64,000 bases of DNA from Syntrophomonas_B sp035447945 (GTDB lineage: Bacteria > Bacillota > Syntrophomonadia > Syntrophomonadales > Syntrophomonadaceae): positions 1 through 64,000 of the forward strand of contig DAOTHZ010000003.1 in the NCBI GenBank assembly GCA_035447945.1. Reading direction: 5' to 3'. Under the pieces are notes generated by a model. The model was not told where the DNA came from and made no database searches. It saw only the letters and a list, made by a program, of their open reading frames with translations. Each line of letters starts with the position of its first letter. The first letter of the stretch is position 1. Below are positions 26,732 to 36,323 of this stretch, one piece after another. The position numbers were made by a program, and so were the translations under genes.

Positions 26732-27463
26732 ATGAGAAAATTATTTATTTATATTTTTGTATTTATTTTACTATGTTATGTAATTGAAACAGAAATTAAA
26801 CATTCAATTGCTGAACCAATTGATCATGGTTCGCCATATTGTCTATCTTTTACATCAATCGGTGCAATTTTGCTCGAATCCAGATTGGATTGTTGGGCAA
26901 AAATAAAAACAGCCAATCATTTTCAGGAACTGGATGCCGAATTAATCATGATATTGCAATTATTGGATCTGCCTTTTCAAAGATCAGCAATTATGCATGA
27001 ACAGCAAACAGATTATATATCATTATTTTACCATGCAACCAAGAACCAAACGGATTACTTTATTCGCCTTCAAACCGAAAGTCAAAACACTTATTTCCTT
27101 TTAACAGCCATTTCTTCCCAAGATGATCTTGCTTTACACCAGGATGAAAAAAGATTAAAAGAACGCTATCAAAGCCAGTCTTATTTTCAATACAAAGGAA
27201 TGATGAATGAACGACCCGATCAGGCTGAACGACGTCAAATGCTGCAGGTTGTATGTCAAAGTTTGCAGGCTCGGGCAATCGATCATTATAGTGCGCAAAA
27301 CATGGATTGTATGGCAGCCTTTAGTCCTTTATTACGGGAAAATTATGATCAAGTTAAGCTGGCCGGAGAAAACTACAATCTGCAAGCGGCCATCCGCAAT
27401 GACAGTGTTTTAAACCAGAGTTATATTTATTTAGGTGTTCCGTTGCTGCTAAATGATTACTAG
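26732..27463 (+). CDS. ywmB: YwmB-like secreted protein
   Basis: A 243-residue protein with an N-terminal signal or membrane anchor (about 3-20), assigned to the YwmB family mainly from its position directly before murA and spoIID and its size. The C-terminal IYLGVPLLLNDY fits the family's pattern. The function of YwmB is not established. ATG start. AT content is higher than in the neighbouring operons, as is that of murA. Confidence 0.65.
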   Translation: MRKLFIYIFVFILLCYVIETEIKHSIAEPIDHGSPYCLSFTSIGAILLESRLDCWAKIKTANHFQELDAELIMILQLLDLPFQRSAIMHEQQTDYISLFYHATKNQTDYFIRLQTESQNTYFLLTAISSQDDLALHQDEKRLKERYQSQSYFQYKGMMNERPDQAERRQMLQVVCQSLQARAIDHYSAQNMDCMAAFSPLLRENYDQVKLAGENYNLQAAIRNDSVLNQSYIYLGVPLLLNDY

Positions 27464-27481
27464 GGAGGTGGTGATTGAAAA

Positions 27482-28723
27482 TTGGAAATGTATATTCAAG
27501 GAAGAACAAGACTAAAGGGCGAGGTGGAAATCAGTACATCAAAAAATGCCATTTTGCCAATTATTGCCGCAACTGTTTTGACGGATGAAAAAGTGGTTCT
27601 GAAAAGAGTTCCCCGGATCAAAGACGTTGATACAATCTGTCAAATTTTGCAGCAACTTGGTAAAGAAATTCAAGTAAAAGAGGATTATTTAGTTTTTAAC
27701 AGTCGTGTGCTGCAAACAACACCCCCTTATGATTTGGTAAGACAAATGCGGGCTTCATTTCTGCTCATGGGGGCATTGCTTTCCAGATGTGGAAAAGTAA
27801 GAGTTTCTCTGCCTGGTGGTTGTGCCATCGGTAATCGCCCTATTGATTTGCATTTAAAGGGATTTGCAGCAATGGGAGCAGAAATAAAATTTAATGGTGG
27901 AGACGTTATTGCCAAAGCCAATAAATTAATGGGAAATCATATCTATCTTGATTTTCCCAGTGTGGGGGCCACTGAAAATATAATGATGGCTGCATCTTTG
28001 GCGGATGGAACAACTTGGATTGAAAATGCTGCCTTGGAACCGGAAATCGTAGATTTGGCCAATTTTATCAACATGATGGGCGGCCATGTAAGTGGAGCGG
28101 GGACAAATGTGATTAAGATTCAAGGGGTTGAATTGCTTTCCGGTACTGAGTATACACCTATACCGGATCGTATTGAAGCAGGTACTTATTTAATCGCTGT
28201 GGCAGCTACAGCCGGAGAAGCAGTCATTAAAAATGTTATTCCTGAACATTTAAAATCAATAACAGCTAAATTGGAAGAAAGCGGTGCGGTCATTGAAGAA
28301 AGCAATTATGCCATTCAAATCAAAAGAGAAGGCAAAATTAAACCGGTTTATATTAAAACTTTGCCTTATCCGGGATTTCCAACCGATATGCAGGCGCAAA
28401 TCATGGCTTATTTAAGCTTTGCGAACGGAACCAGTGTGATTAGCGAGTCAGTTTTTGAGAACCGTTTTATGCATGTTCAAGAACTGCTAAGGATGGGAGC
28501 CGATATCAGAACGGAAGGAAAATCAGCCATTATCAGAGGCGTCAAAGAGTTGACTGGTGCCCGTGTCAGAGCCAGTGATTTAAGAGCTGGTGCAGCATTG
28601 ATTATAGCCGGGTTAAGTGCCCAGGGAAAAACCATTGTTACTGAGAACGAGCATGTTGAACGGGGTTATGAGGATATTGACAAAAAGCTAAAGCAAATGG
28701 GTGCTCAGATTTATTTAAACTAG
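27482..28723 (+). CDS. murA: UDP-N-acetylglucosamine 1-carboxyvinyltransferase
   Basis: A 413-residue MurA catalysing the first committed step of peptidoglycan synthesis (enolpyruvyl transfer from PEP). K21 and the catalytic cysteine C114 in PGGCAIGNRPID are present, so it should be fosfomycin-sensitive. TTG at 27482 is used, with GGGAGGTGGTGA upstream; ATG at 27488 is a possible start two codons later. It follows ywmB by 18 bases, as in Bacillus, but spoIID, normally next, is 16.6 kb away here. Confidence 0.95.
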   Translation: MEMYIQGRTRLKGEVEISTSKNAILPIIAATVLTDEKVVLKRVPRIKDVDTICQILQQLGKEIQVKEDYLVFNSRVLQTTPPYDLVRQMRASFLLMGALLSRCGKVRVSLPGGCAIGNRPIDLHLKGFAAMGAEIKFNGGDVIAKANKLMGNHIYLDFPSVGATENIMMAASLADGTTWIENAALEPEIVDLANFINMMGGHVSGAGTNVIKIQGVELLSGTEYTPIPDRIEAGTYLIAVAATAGEAVIKNVIPEHLKSITAKLEESGAVIEESNYAIQIKREGKIKPVYIKTLPYPGFPTDMQAQIMAYLSFANGTSVISESVFENRFMHVQELLRMGADIRTEGKSAIIRGVKELTGARVRASDLRAGAALIIAGLSAQGKTIVTENEHVERGYEDIDKKLKQMGAQIYLN

Positions 28724-28733
28724 GCAGAAGGAT

Positions 28734-28772
28734 AAAACGGTGTCTGACAGGGACTGTCAAGATCACCGTTTT
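28734..28772. terminator. Bidirectional terminator between murA and the metallophosphoesterase gene
   Basis: AAAACGGTG and CACCGTTTT form the outer stem, with an inner pairing of CTGACAG-type bases. T-rich tails occur on both strands, fitting termination of the convergent murA and the minus-strand unit. Confidence 0.75.
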
Positions 28773-28811
28773 ATTCATGCGAAATTTTGTAGAGGCATTT
28801 AACAGGGGTAC

Positions 28812-29750
28812 TTAACCCGAAGTTAAGGTCGGCAATTCCACTTCCCCACGATTGTTAATATCAATCAAACAACCACGAAGTTGGATTTCATCATAGTTGC
28901 TGCCAGGATTCACGCAGATGGTTCGGCCGATTTTACAGATTCCCCGACTGGGATGAACATGACCGTGCAAACTTAACAAAGGCTGGTATTTTTTTATAGC
29001 TTCAGCCACAGCGGTGCTGCCTACTGGGCCGGTAGCCAGGGAATCACCATCCAAAATGGGATTCAAATCTTCATCATAAAGCGTATCTTGATCCAGATCA
29101 GTGTCCCGGGGGGGAACATGAATATTAAATATACATTTATTCATGTTTTTCACCTGGGAAGCCAATTTTTCAATTTTTTGGGCCAACTCTTCTTCGCTGA
29201 CATCACGGGGATATTTGAAAATGGTTGGATGTCCATGGCTTAAAGACAGTATTTCGTATCCTTTTATTTCTACTATTTTATCATCCCCGTTTTGTACATA
29301 TTGCATTTTATTCAGATAGTCATCAATATAAAATGGATCGTCATTGCCGGGTATTACTACACAGGGAATGCCGTTCTTTTTAAAGCGCTCATCCATCAGC
29401 TTGGCCCATTCTTCGATTTGCTTGATCTGCAGTTCTTTAGTAATTCGTTCTACGCCGCTTTCATCAATTTGGTCGATCTCCTGTTCACTCAAGATAATCC
29501 AGTAAAAACCTGCATCCCGGAGTGTCTTTTGCAGGTCCGGCAGTTCTCCTTCATTTTTGATTTTAACCGTTGAGCCGTAATATGTGGCTTCATAGTAACC
29601 TTCCTTGGTTTTAATAATCGGCACGACTGCTTTGCCAACAAAATCTCCGCCATAGATTACCAGATCTGCCTTGTAAAATGGTCCGGCGTTGGTAAACTTG
29701 CGAAAAGTACTTTCTGCTGCATGAGCATCACTTGCGTAAAAAATTTTCAT
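28812..29750 (-). CDS. Metallophosphoesterase
   Basis: A 312-residue calcineurin-like phosphoesterase. The metal ligands are all visible: SDAHA near residue 8, GGD near 35, GND near 140, a histidine in HVP, and LHGHVHPSRG near 265. An inserted segment of about 80 residues lies between the second and third motifs. The substrate is unknown. ATG start after AGGGGTGA. It is the last gene of the minus-strand unit with the permease, NAD-kinase-like and gcvP genes, so a role connected with glycine use is possible but unproven. Confidence 0.8.
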   Translation of the reverse strand: MKIFYASDAHAAESTFRKFTNAGPFYKADLVIYGGDFVGKAVVPIIKTKEGYYEATYYGSTVKIKNEGELPDLQKTLRDAGFYWIILSEQEIDQIDESGVERITKELQIKQIEEWAKLMDERFKKNGIPCVVIPGNDDPFYIDDYLNKMQYVQNGDDKIVEIKGYEILSLSHGHPTIFKYPRDVSEEELAQKIEKLASQVKNMNKCIFNIHVPPRDTDLDQDTLYDEDLNPILDGDSLATGPVGSTAVAEAIKKYQPLLSLHGHVHPSRGICKIGRTICVNPGSNYDEIQLRGCLIDINNRGEVELPTLTSG

Positions 29751-29781
29751 GGTAAACGCTTCACCCCTTTTCTATTCTTAT

Positions 29782-31374
29782 TTAGTCAGCCGGTATTTCT
29801 AAAAATTGAATGTCTATGTTTATCCCTTGTTTTGCATAGGAAGCTTTTGACAGATAGTAAATAATGATAGGCAAAACCAGCAGGATAATTGACATTACGA
29901 TCATGGTATAGGGCATGTCTCCTTTAAAGAAGGGAATAAGGAGATAGGCGCAGATGGAAACACTGATGATCGTTGTCAAAATACCTAACCAGGAAACGAC
30001 GGGAAGACCCATGAATCTTCCCCGGACTACGGGTGGAGCTGATTCAAACAACAGTTTGCGGCGATAAGGGAATACGATGCCGGCAATACCGAGCAGAATC
30101 CAAGCCAGGAACCAGGTGAAAATCGTGTAGCCGATATAAGCGGTCCAGGCTGGCAAATAAACGTCCAGCAACAAGAAGATTTCTGCGACAGCCAGGGCTA
30201 TGGTAGAAGCAATCACCGGGGAACCGGATTTGGGATCAATTTGGGAAGTTTTGGCCGGAACCAGACGATCAAATCCCCAGGCATATATATTACGGGTTGG
30301 GCCAAAGCTCATACCGGCACAGGAACCGAAAGTGGCCATAAAAAAGGCAATGGCGATCAGGAAAATAAAGAGAGGACTCTGGGTCAGAATACCCAGTAAT
30401 ATCGTTGCAAAAGGTTCATAAGCGCCAAAGGGATAAGCCGCATTGCCAGTCCCTGACAGGTACATCAAGGCATTGGTCCATAAGTTACCAAAGATTTTGT
30501 AGCTTAATCCATAGAATATTGCCCAGGCGCTCATTAAAATAACCAACGAACCAAACATGGCCAATAACTGAGACTTCTGTACACTGCGAACTTCTCCGGC
30601 CAGATTGGCGCCGAATGTAGCCCCCAAAGTGTTAAGTATAATGTATGTTGAACCGGCCATTATAGTAGCACCAAAGAGAAATTTATTGGGATGTCCGGCT
30701 TGCACGGCCAGAGGTATAACATCGTTGTAATTTAAACCGCTCAAGCGGGTGAAATTGGCAGCAAAAGTCCCGGGATCAGCCATTAAGGCAGCTACAATGA
30801 AGGTTAGAGCCCCAACCCCGGTGCCAATCAAGGCCATCCAGGACATTTTCATCATGGCCCGACTGCCTTTGTAGAAAACCATCCAGATAATAAAGATCAT
30901 TATCGTGCCGAGTATTGCCCGGATATGAGGCGTATTTAAAAAAGATGCCCATTGCATCCACATTTGATTCCCACTGACAATACCCATGGAAGCGAAAAAC
31001 TCAACCAAAGCATATTTTAATGCCCAATCTGAACATACCCCCGTCCAAGAGATGGCTGTAAAGGAAATCATGAAACTGGACATTAAGCCCAGTGATGGAT
31101 GCAGGATTCGACTGATATAGATGTATTCACCGCCTTGTCGAGGCATGGCTACTGAAAGCAGCCAGTACAGTCCGGCGATGACAAACATTTGTGAAACCGT
31201 CAAAATCGCCCAGGACATATGTGCACCGGGATAAAGAAACGGGGCCCACATCAAATAGACGAGTGCGTACATGAGTCCCGGGTTAACGGTGGAATAAACC
31301 AGCGTGTCATAAGGGCTGATTTGTCGAGTAAAACCTACGGCACTTTGTTGAAAAAGTTCCAAACCTCTTGCCAA
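29782..31374 (-). CDS. APC-family amino acid permease
   Basis: A 530-residue membrane protein with about 12-14 predicted helices and the APC signature PRQGGEYIYISRILHPSLGL in the first helical region. The TTG at 31374 is preferred because GGAGGGA lies six bases upstream; the 13 residues before it are not hydrophobic. Its place in a unit with glycine decarboxylase subunits and next to the glycine reductase operon suggests import of glycine or a related amino acid, which is inference. Confidence 0.85.
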   Translation of the reverse strand: MARGLELFQQSAVGFTRQISPYDTLVYSTVNPGLMYALVYLMWAPFLYPGAHMSWAILTVSQMFVIAGLYWLLSVAMPRQGGEYIYISRILHPSLGLMSSFMISFTAISWTGVCSDWALKYALVEFFASMGIVSGNQMWMQWASFLNTPHIRAILGTIMIFIIWMVFYKGSRAMMKMSWMALIGTGVGALTFIVAALMADPGTFAANFTRLSGLNYNDVIPLAVQAGHPNKFLFGATIMAGSTYIILNTLGATFGANLAGEVRSVQKSQLLAMFGSLVILMSAWAIFYGLSYKIFGNLWTNALMYLSGTGNAAYPFGAYEPFATILLGILTQSPLFIFLIAIAFFMATFGSCAGMSFGPTRNIYAWGFDRLVPAKTSQIDPKSGSPVIASTIALAVAEIFLLLDVYLPAWTAYIGYTIFTWFLAWILLGIAGIVFPYRRKLLFESAPPVVRGRFMGLPVVSWLGILTTIISVSICAYLLIPFFKGDMPYTMIVMSIILLVLPIIIYYLSKASYAKQGINIDIQFLEIPAD

Positions 31375-31440
31375 GTGGCATCCCTCCTCGTTTTTATAAA
31401 TCATGAATAACATCCAGGGAAAGTTTATTTTTTCCCGAGC

Positions 31441-32562
31441 CTACTCTGCATCGTCGCTGATTCGGTACATAATACTGTCTTCCCAACCGGTTACGACTCT
31501 CACATAACCCAGTAATTCCTGATCCAAGCTCGGATCGCCGGTGTCAACCAGCAACGGGTGGGGTTGCAGGGCTACCAGTTTGTCACGGCTGGCAACTACC
31601 GTAAGATTGTCTTTACCCACCAGACGAATAATCCGGGGGCTGATCTGCTGGTTGCCGCGGCCCAAAATATGGCCCTGTCCGCCAATCGCGGTGACGATAA
31701 TGCGGGCCTTGCCGTGTTGATTGATCAGGTCAAAGAGCTGGTTTTCATTGACATCCCTGGCTATCAGCTTTCGATCAAAAATCACATCGACTCCCAAAAG
31801 GGTGTTGGGAAGCCCTAATCTTTCCATAATACTGCGGGTAGTGGTGCCGGGGCCGATCACATAGAGCGTATCCGCATCCATTCCGGCAATGATTTCAGCA
31901 GCCATACCCTCAACTTCTGCCTGTTCAGAACGGGCACCCGATTTCACGCTTTGCACCCTGCGTTCCACCGGCACTTTCAAATACCCATACAGTCTGGCAC
32001 TGACACGCCCTTGCCGAAAGGCTTCTTCGTCGATATCCATTACTTCCGCTTCGCGCAGATTGACCACCTTGCCTTGTAAATAAAGACTGGCCACTTCACC
32101 GGCACTATGGGGGTTGATTGCATACACTGCCGAATGGATCTTTACGCCGGCAGGAATGCCCAGTACCGGGATGCTGCTTCCAATAGCGCTGAATATATTG
32201 CGTGCGGTGCCGTCCCCACCGGCAAAAAGGATCAAATCAATGCCTCGTTCTGTCATCTTCTGAGCGGCTTTCATGGTATCCTCCGGACAAGTTTCATTAC
32301 TTGTGATCGATCCGATGATTTCAGGTTCCAGACCGGCTTGACGACACTCATTCGCCCCCATCTCATCTGGATATGCCAAAACATGAATATCATTTTTAAT
32401 TTTGGCAATGATATGCAATGCTTCCTGGGCACGTCGTGGAGCATCAGATTTGGCTCCCATTTCACGGGCCTTTTTTAAAATTTCTAGACCATCACTGCCC
32501 TTTAAACCAACTTTTCCACCAATACCAGCAATCGGATTAACAATTACTCCCAGCGTTTTCAC
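31441..32562 (-). CDS. Predicted ATP- or polyphosphate-dependent NAD kinase-like protein
   Basis: A 373-residue protein of the ATP-NAD kinase/AcoX type. It begins with GVIVNPIAGIGGKVG and has the nucleotide-binding GGDGTARN motif near residue 118, as in NAD and diacylglycerol kinases. It is longer than housekeeping NAD kinases, with an added C-terminal domain. A kinase acting on NAD or another small molecule is likely; the substrate is not defined by sequence. GTG start. It lies between gcvPB and the permease gene on the minus strand; an 11-bp hairpin separates it from gcvPB. Confidence 0.75.
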   Translation of the reverse strand: MKTLGVIVNPIAGIGGKVGLKGSDGLEILKKAREMGAKSDAPRRAQEALHIIAKIKNDIHVLAYPDEMGANECRQAGLEPEIIGSITSNETCPEDTMKAAQKMTERGIDLILFAGGDGTARNIFSAIGSSIPVLGIPAGVKIHSAVYAINPHSAGEVASLYLQGKVVNLREAEVMDIDEEAFRQGRVSARLYGYLKVPVERRVQSVKSGARSEQAEVEGMAAEIIAGMDADTLYVIGPGTTTRSIMERLGLPNTLLGVDVIFDRKLIARDVNENQLFDLINQHGKARIIVTAIGGQGHILGRGNQQISPRIIRLVGKDNLTVVASRDKLVALQPHPLLVDTGDPSLDQELLGYVRVVTGWEDSIMYRISDDAE

Positions 32563-32590
32563 CCTATTATCACCGCTCTTTTACTTAATT

Positions 32591-32616
32591 CCATCTCCGT
32601 CCAAAGACGGAGATGG
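32591..32616. other. Hairpin between gcvPB and the NAD-kinase-like gene
   Basis: CCATCTCCGTC and GACGGAGATGG form a perfect 11-bp stem with a CAAA loop. The T-run (GTTTTTAT) is on the plus-strand side, so on the coding minus strand it is a hairpin without a U tail. It may protect or separate the upstream gcvPA-gcvPB message, and would stop antisense transcription on the plus strand. Confidence 0.7.
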
Positions 32617-32628
32617 GTTTTTATACTT

Positions 32629-34191
32629 CTACGGTTTAGCTTTTTTCTTTAAATATTGCCGCCACGTAACCGCAATTAAATCGGCATCATCGATTGCCTC
32701 ATGGGTAGGTCGGTGAGAAGCAGCTTTATGGGGGGACCGCTTGACGAAATCGGGATCTTCGTAGGCTTCCTTGGAAATCTGCCTGAGCACTTCCACATAT
32801 TCATCCAGATCTTCTTTATTGTAAGAATCACAAGGTTCCAGCGTGAAAGGCTCGGGAACGACCCAGGGATGATGAGAGGTCCAGTAATGTTCAATGCCGA
32901 AGTCAACGATTCGTTTATTCACATCGTCAGTTCCAACGCCCGTATCTTGTTTAAGTTTTTCCCAGGAATAACGTACTTGTTCCAGGCGACGTTTGCCTTT
33001 GGCATACCAGATAACCACACCTGGGATTTCTGCGATTTTTTTCATGAAGTACTGATTGTTTAAAACCGAGCAAATGGCTGCTTCTTTTAAACCTTCAGCC
33101 CCGTGCTGCATGATCCACATGTAGGTTTTCAAAACTACATTGGTATTTCCGAAGAAGGTTCGTACTTTTCCAATGCTTTCCGGATAGTTGGAGTTAAGAA
33201 GATACTTATGGCCGTCGAATTCGACCCTGGGTACGGGCAGGTATGGTTTTAGAAATTCTTTAACGCCAATCGCTCCGGTAGCTGGTCCCATACTGCCGTG
33301 AGGGGCGGAAAAGGTTTTGTGCAAATTGAAATGGACCAGATCAAAACCGGCTTCGCGGGCACGATGAATCCCCAGCATACCATTGGCATTGGCCTGATCA
33401 TACGAACAGAGCGCACCCACTGCATGAGCAGCTTTTACGTATTCCTCAATTCTGGGGTTGTAAATCCCGGTATCTTCCGGATTGGTTATCATGATCCCGG
33501 CAGTACGATCAGAGAGGGCTGCCTTCATGGCTTCCAAATCGGGATAGCCGCTTTCATCCGGCATCAGCGTTATGACTTTAAATCCTGCAGTATTGGGGGT
33601 AGCTGCATCACAGGGGTGGGAAAACATCGTGGTGATGATTTCCGTTCTCTTCTTGTCCCCCCGGGCGCGATGATAAGACCTGATCATGGAAGCATTGGCA
33701 AACACACCATGTGCGCCGCCGCCCGGCTGTAAGCTGAAAGCATCCATACCAGAGATTTCTTTGAGAAACTGCTCCACCTGATAGTAAGTTTCCAGAATCC
33801 CTTGCATTGTTTCAGGACATTGCAGGGGATGAACATCAACGATGCCAGGATGTCGGGCAGCCATATGTTCCTGGATTTTGGGACTGTATTTCATGGTACA
33901 GGTCCCTTCGCTGATTCCCAAGGTCACGTCAGTGCCCAGGGTTTCCTGGGAAAGATGGTAATAGTGGCGGTTGACCCGCATTTGATTGACTTCCGGCAGG
34001 GCAGGGGATTTTTTTCTCCGCAAATTCGCGGGAATTGCTGAAACTCCGTCGCCCACCTGATTGACGATATCTTGACAAGCCCGGGGAACCAATACGCCTC
34101 TTTCCCCCGGAACACTCATTTCAAAGATGATGGGTTCATCCCATCTGGCCTGATGGTAACTATCTCTGAGCAATTTTTTTTGTCTTGCCAT
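32629..34191 (-). CDS. gcvPB: Glycine dehydrogenase (decarboxylating) subunit 2
   Basis: A 520-residue PLP-bearing half of the two-subunit P-protein of the glycine cleavage system. The PLP lysine is K292 in NLHKTFSAPHGSMGP, and the glycine-rich QPGGGAHG lies near 155. With GcvPA it decarboxylates glycine and passes the aminomethyl group to lipoyl GcvH; the reaction is reversible. It is somewhat longer than many GcvPB proteins. ATG start with AGGAAAGGA upstream. gcvH, gcvT and lpd are not in this window. Confidence 0.95.
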   Translation of the reverse strand: MARQKKLLRDSYHQARWDEPIIFEMSVPGERGVLVPRACQDIVNQVGDGVSAIPANLRRKKSPALPEVNQMRVNRHYYHLSQETLGTDVTLGISEGTCTMKYSPKIQEHMAARHPGIVDVHPLQCPETMQGILETYYQVEQFLKEISGMDAFSLQPGGGAHGVFANASMIRSYHRARGDKKRTEIITTMFSHPCDAATPNTAGFKVITLMPDESGYPDLEAMKAALSDRTAGIMITNPEDTGIYNPRIEEYVKAAHAVGALCSYDQANANGMLGIHRAREAGFDLVHFNLHKTFSAPHGSMGPATGAIGVKEFLKPYLPVPRVEFDGHKYLLNSNYPESIGKVRTFFGNTNVVLKTYMWIMQHGAEGLKEAAICSVLNNQYFMKKIAEIPGVVIWYAKGKRRLEQVRYSWEKLKQDTGVGTDDVNKRIVDFGIEHYWTSHHPWVVPEPFTLEPCDSYNKEDLDEYVEVLRQISKEAYEDPDFVKRSPHKAASHRPTHEAIDDADLIAVTWRQYLKKKAKP

Positions 34192-34225
34192 TCGCTTTCA
34201 ATCCTTTCCTTGTTGATAATGGCTG

Positions 34226-35632
34226 TTAGCAGGAGATTACCCCTTGCAGCGCATAAACGAGTTTGTCCAGGTCTTTGTGTTGATGTATTTCGGTTACGCA
34301 ATACAATGCACTCTGGCCGAACTGAGGAAATTCTTGTGACAAGTCTTTGCCGCCAAATATTTTAAATTGGAGCAGATGCTTGTTAATTTGCGCGACTGTT
34401 TTACCGGTCATGTCAAAATTGACCACAAATTCTTTAAAAGAAGGGGCGGCCAATTGAATTTTCACACCCGGCAATGTCGCAATTTTTTGCATGGCATACT
34501 GGCAGTTTTGCATGATGGTCGTGCCTACTTCCTGCATTCCTTTGGGCCCCATAAGAGCCAGATATACACCTGCGGTTATCGCCCATAGCCCGGTACTGGT
34601 GCCGGTAAATTCTTTTCCCTTATCGCGGGAGCCATACGAGGTACGGTCGAATAAGACTTCACCAAATCCCCATTCGCCTGCCTGCAGGGTATCTGTCAGA
34701 CCAAACATCAGGTCCTTGAATTCAGCAATATATTTCATATCATCGTGGGTGGCAATAAACCCGCCCTGGCATCCTCCTGCCCCCAGGTGCAGACCCAGCG
34801 GGTGATAATCTCCGCAGGTAATGGTCGCTCCATAATTGGCCGGGGCTTCGATTACACCTAACGATATGGGGTCAGCATAAACCACAAATTCAGCGCCGGC
34901 GGCACGGGCAATCTTGCCGATTTCTTCTGCTTGGGTTTCGATAAATCCCAAATAGGAGGGGTTTTCAATCATAACGGCTGAAACGTCGTTGGAAATGTTT
35001 TTCTTGAGATCATTTAAATCCATCAGACCAGTTTTTTGGTCAAAGCCAATCGGAATGATCTGCAATTCCGCTGCCGGCACAGAATCAAGATAGTTACTTA
35101 TAATCATGAAAATATCGGGATTCATGGTGGCCGGAACCAATACCTTTTTGCGATTGTTAATTCGATTGGCCATACGTAACGAACTGGCTGCAGCTTGCCC
35201 CCCGTCGTACATCGGAATACTCAAAACGTCCATGTCCATTAATTCGCCCATCTGGCTGCAGTATTCAAACAGGGCTTGCCATTTGCCATGATCACCCATT
35301 GATTCACCGACATAGGCGGTGAGAAATTCTCCCCGGCCGTTTATCTCATCACATACAGCCGGCACAAAATGCTGGGCGCAACCAGCTCCCAGAAAAGAAA
35401 GATATTCCCCGCAGGTTTTATTCTTGCCTAACAATTCTTCGGTGTGACGACGTATGGAGTATTCATCCAGGATTGGCTGGGGCAATTGCATTTCCTGACT
35501 GTATTTTAAGTGTTCAGGAATTTCTTCATAGAGTTGCATGGGGTTGGTTACCCCTACCTCTTTCATCATGGCAGCTTTGATTTCCGGAACGGAGTTGGGA
35601 ATATAAGGATAGACAATCGATTCTTTATGCAT
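34226..35632 (-). CDS. gcvPA: Glycine dehydrogenase (decarboxylating) subunit 1
   Basis: A 468-residue N-terminal-type half of the P-protein. It opens with the usual YPYIPNSVPEIKAAMMKEVG and contains SFLGAGCAQHFVPA near residue 75 and the aminotransferase-like core without the PLP lysine. ATG at 35632 follows GGAGG at the right distance; an in-frame ATG at 35650 lies before that site. It is 34 bases upstream of gcvPB and forms a heterotetramer with it. Confidence 0.94.
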   Translation of the reverse strand: MHKESIVYPYIPNSVPEIKAAMMKEVGVTNPMQLYEEIPEHLKYSQEMQLPQPILDEYSIRRHTEELLGKNKTCGEYLSFLGAGCAQHFVPAVCDEINGRGEFLTAYVGESMGDHGKWQALFEYCSQMGELMDMDVLSIPMYDGGQAAASSLRMANRINNRKKVLVPATMNPDIFMIISNYLDSVPAAELQIIPIGFDQKTGLMDLNDLKKNISNDVSAVMIENPSYLGFIETQAEEIGKIARAAGAEFVVYADPISLGVIEAPANYGATITCGDYHPLGLHLGAGGCQGGFIATHDDMKYIAEFKDLMFGLTDTLQAGEWGFGEVLFDRTSYGSRDKGKEFTGTSTGLWAITAGVYLALMGPKGMQEVGTTIMQNCQYAMQKIATLPGVKIQLAAPSFKEFVVNFDMTGKTVAQINKHLLQFKIFGGKDLSQEFPQFGQSALYCVTEIHQHKDLDKLVYALQGVISC

Positions 35633-35688
35633 GTAGATTCCTCCATTCATATCTTCTTGGATGATCGCACTGTATTAGGAGGCTGACA

Positions 35689-36096
35689 TTAATAGGGAGT
35701 GTACATTTGGCACCGGGTATCAGCGGATAACTCGGCGGTCGGCCCGTCAATGGTTATCTCTTGAGCCTTGCAAATGTCGTGTTCCCAGTATTTGCAATCG
35801 TCGGCATTGCAGGTGACCAGTGGCGTAAGGTTGCTGGCGCTGCTTTCATACAGGTGGCTGGAATCGGCGATATTAATCCCCAGATTGTCATCTGCCAGGG
35901 TTGAATCTCTGAGATCAATTCCTGCTTGCGCACTGCTTTTGTGGACAGATTGTTTGTTTACATCCCGCGGATAAAAGGTATCACAGATGGCGGAGTTGCG
36001 ATTGTTTTCCACTTGGATTTCACCGGCTGCACATAAATCATCCGGGTGATGAAAGGTACAGCTTTTCACTTTACATGTTGTCATGGTTTTTTCCAA
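35689..36096 (-). CDS. Cysteine-rich DUF1540-type protein
   Basis: A 135-residue protein with two copies of a short cysteine motif: CKVKSCTFHHPDDLCAAGEI near residue 8 and CNADDCKYWEHDICKAQEI near 94, each followed by a further cysteine. This matches the DUF1540 pattern, probably a small metal-binding fold; function unknown. A polar linker of about 50 residues joins the two copies. TTG start after GGAGGG. It is the first gene of the unit with gcvPA and gcvPB, 56 bases upstream of gcvPA. Confidence 0.75.
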   Translation of the reverse strand: MEKTMTTCKVKSCTFHHPDDLCAAGEIQVENNRNSAICDTFYPRDVNKQSVHKSSAQAGIDLRDSTLADDNLGINIADSSHLYESSASNLTPLVTCNADDCKYWEHDICKAQEITIDGPTAELSADTRCQMYTPY

Positions 36097-36323
36097 AGAT
36101 TTACCCTCCTTTTTTAATTTGCTTTCTGTTCCGGCAGATTATTCTGATTGGCAGGACCGGTTTTATATCGATAGTTAGTATTATCAATTTAAGTAGTCTT
36201 ATGCTTTCCATTCATTTCCAGAATGCTTGTTTTTATCTGACAAATAGTCTGGCCTATAACTGGAAAAACTAAAGAGGCTTTTAAACCAAACAGGACGAAG
36301 CGTTCATAAGGAGGCAATAAAGA

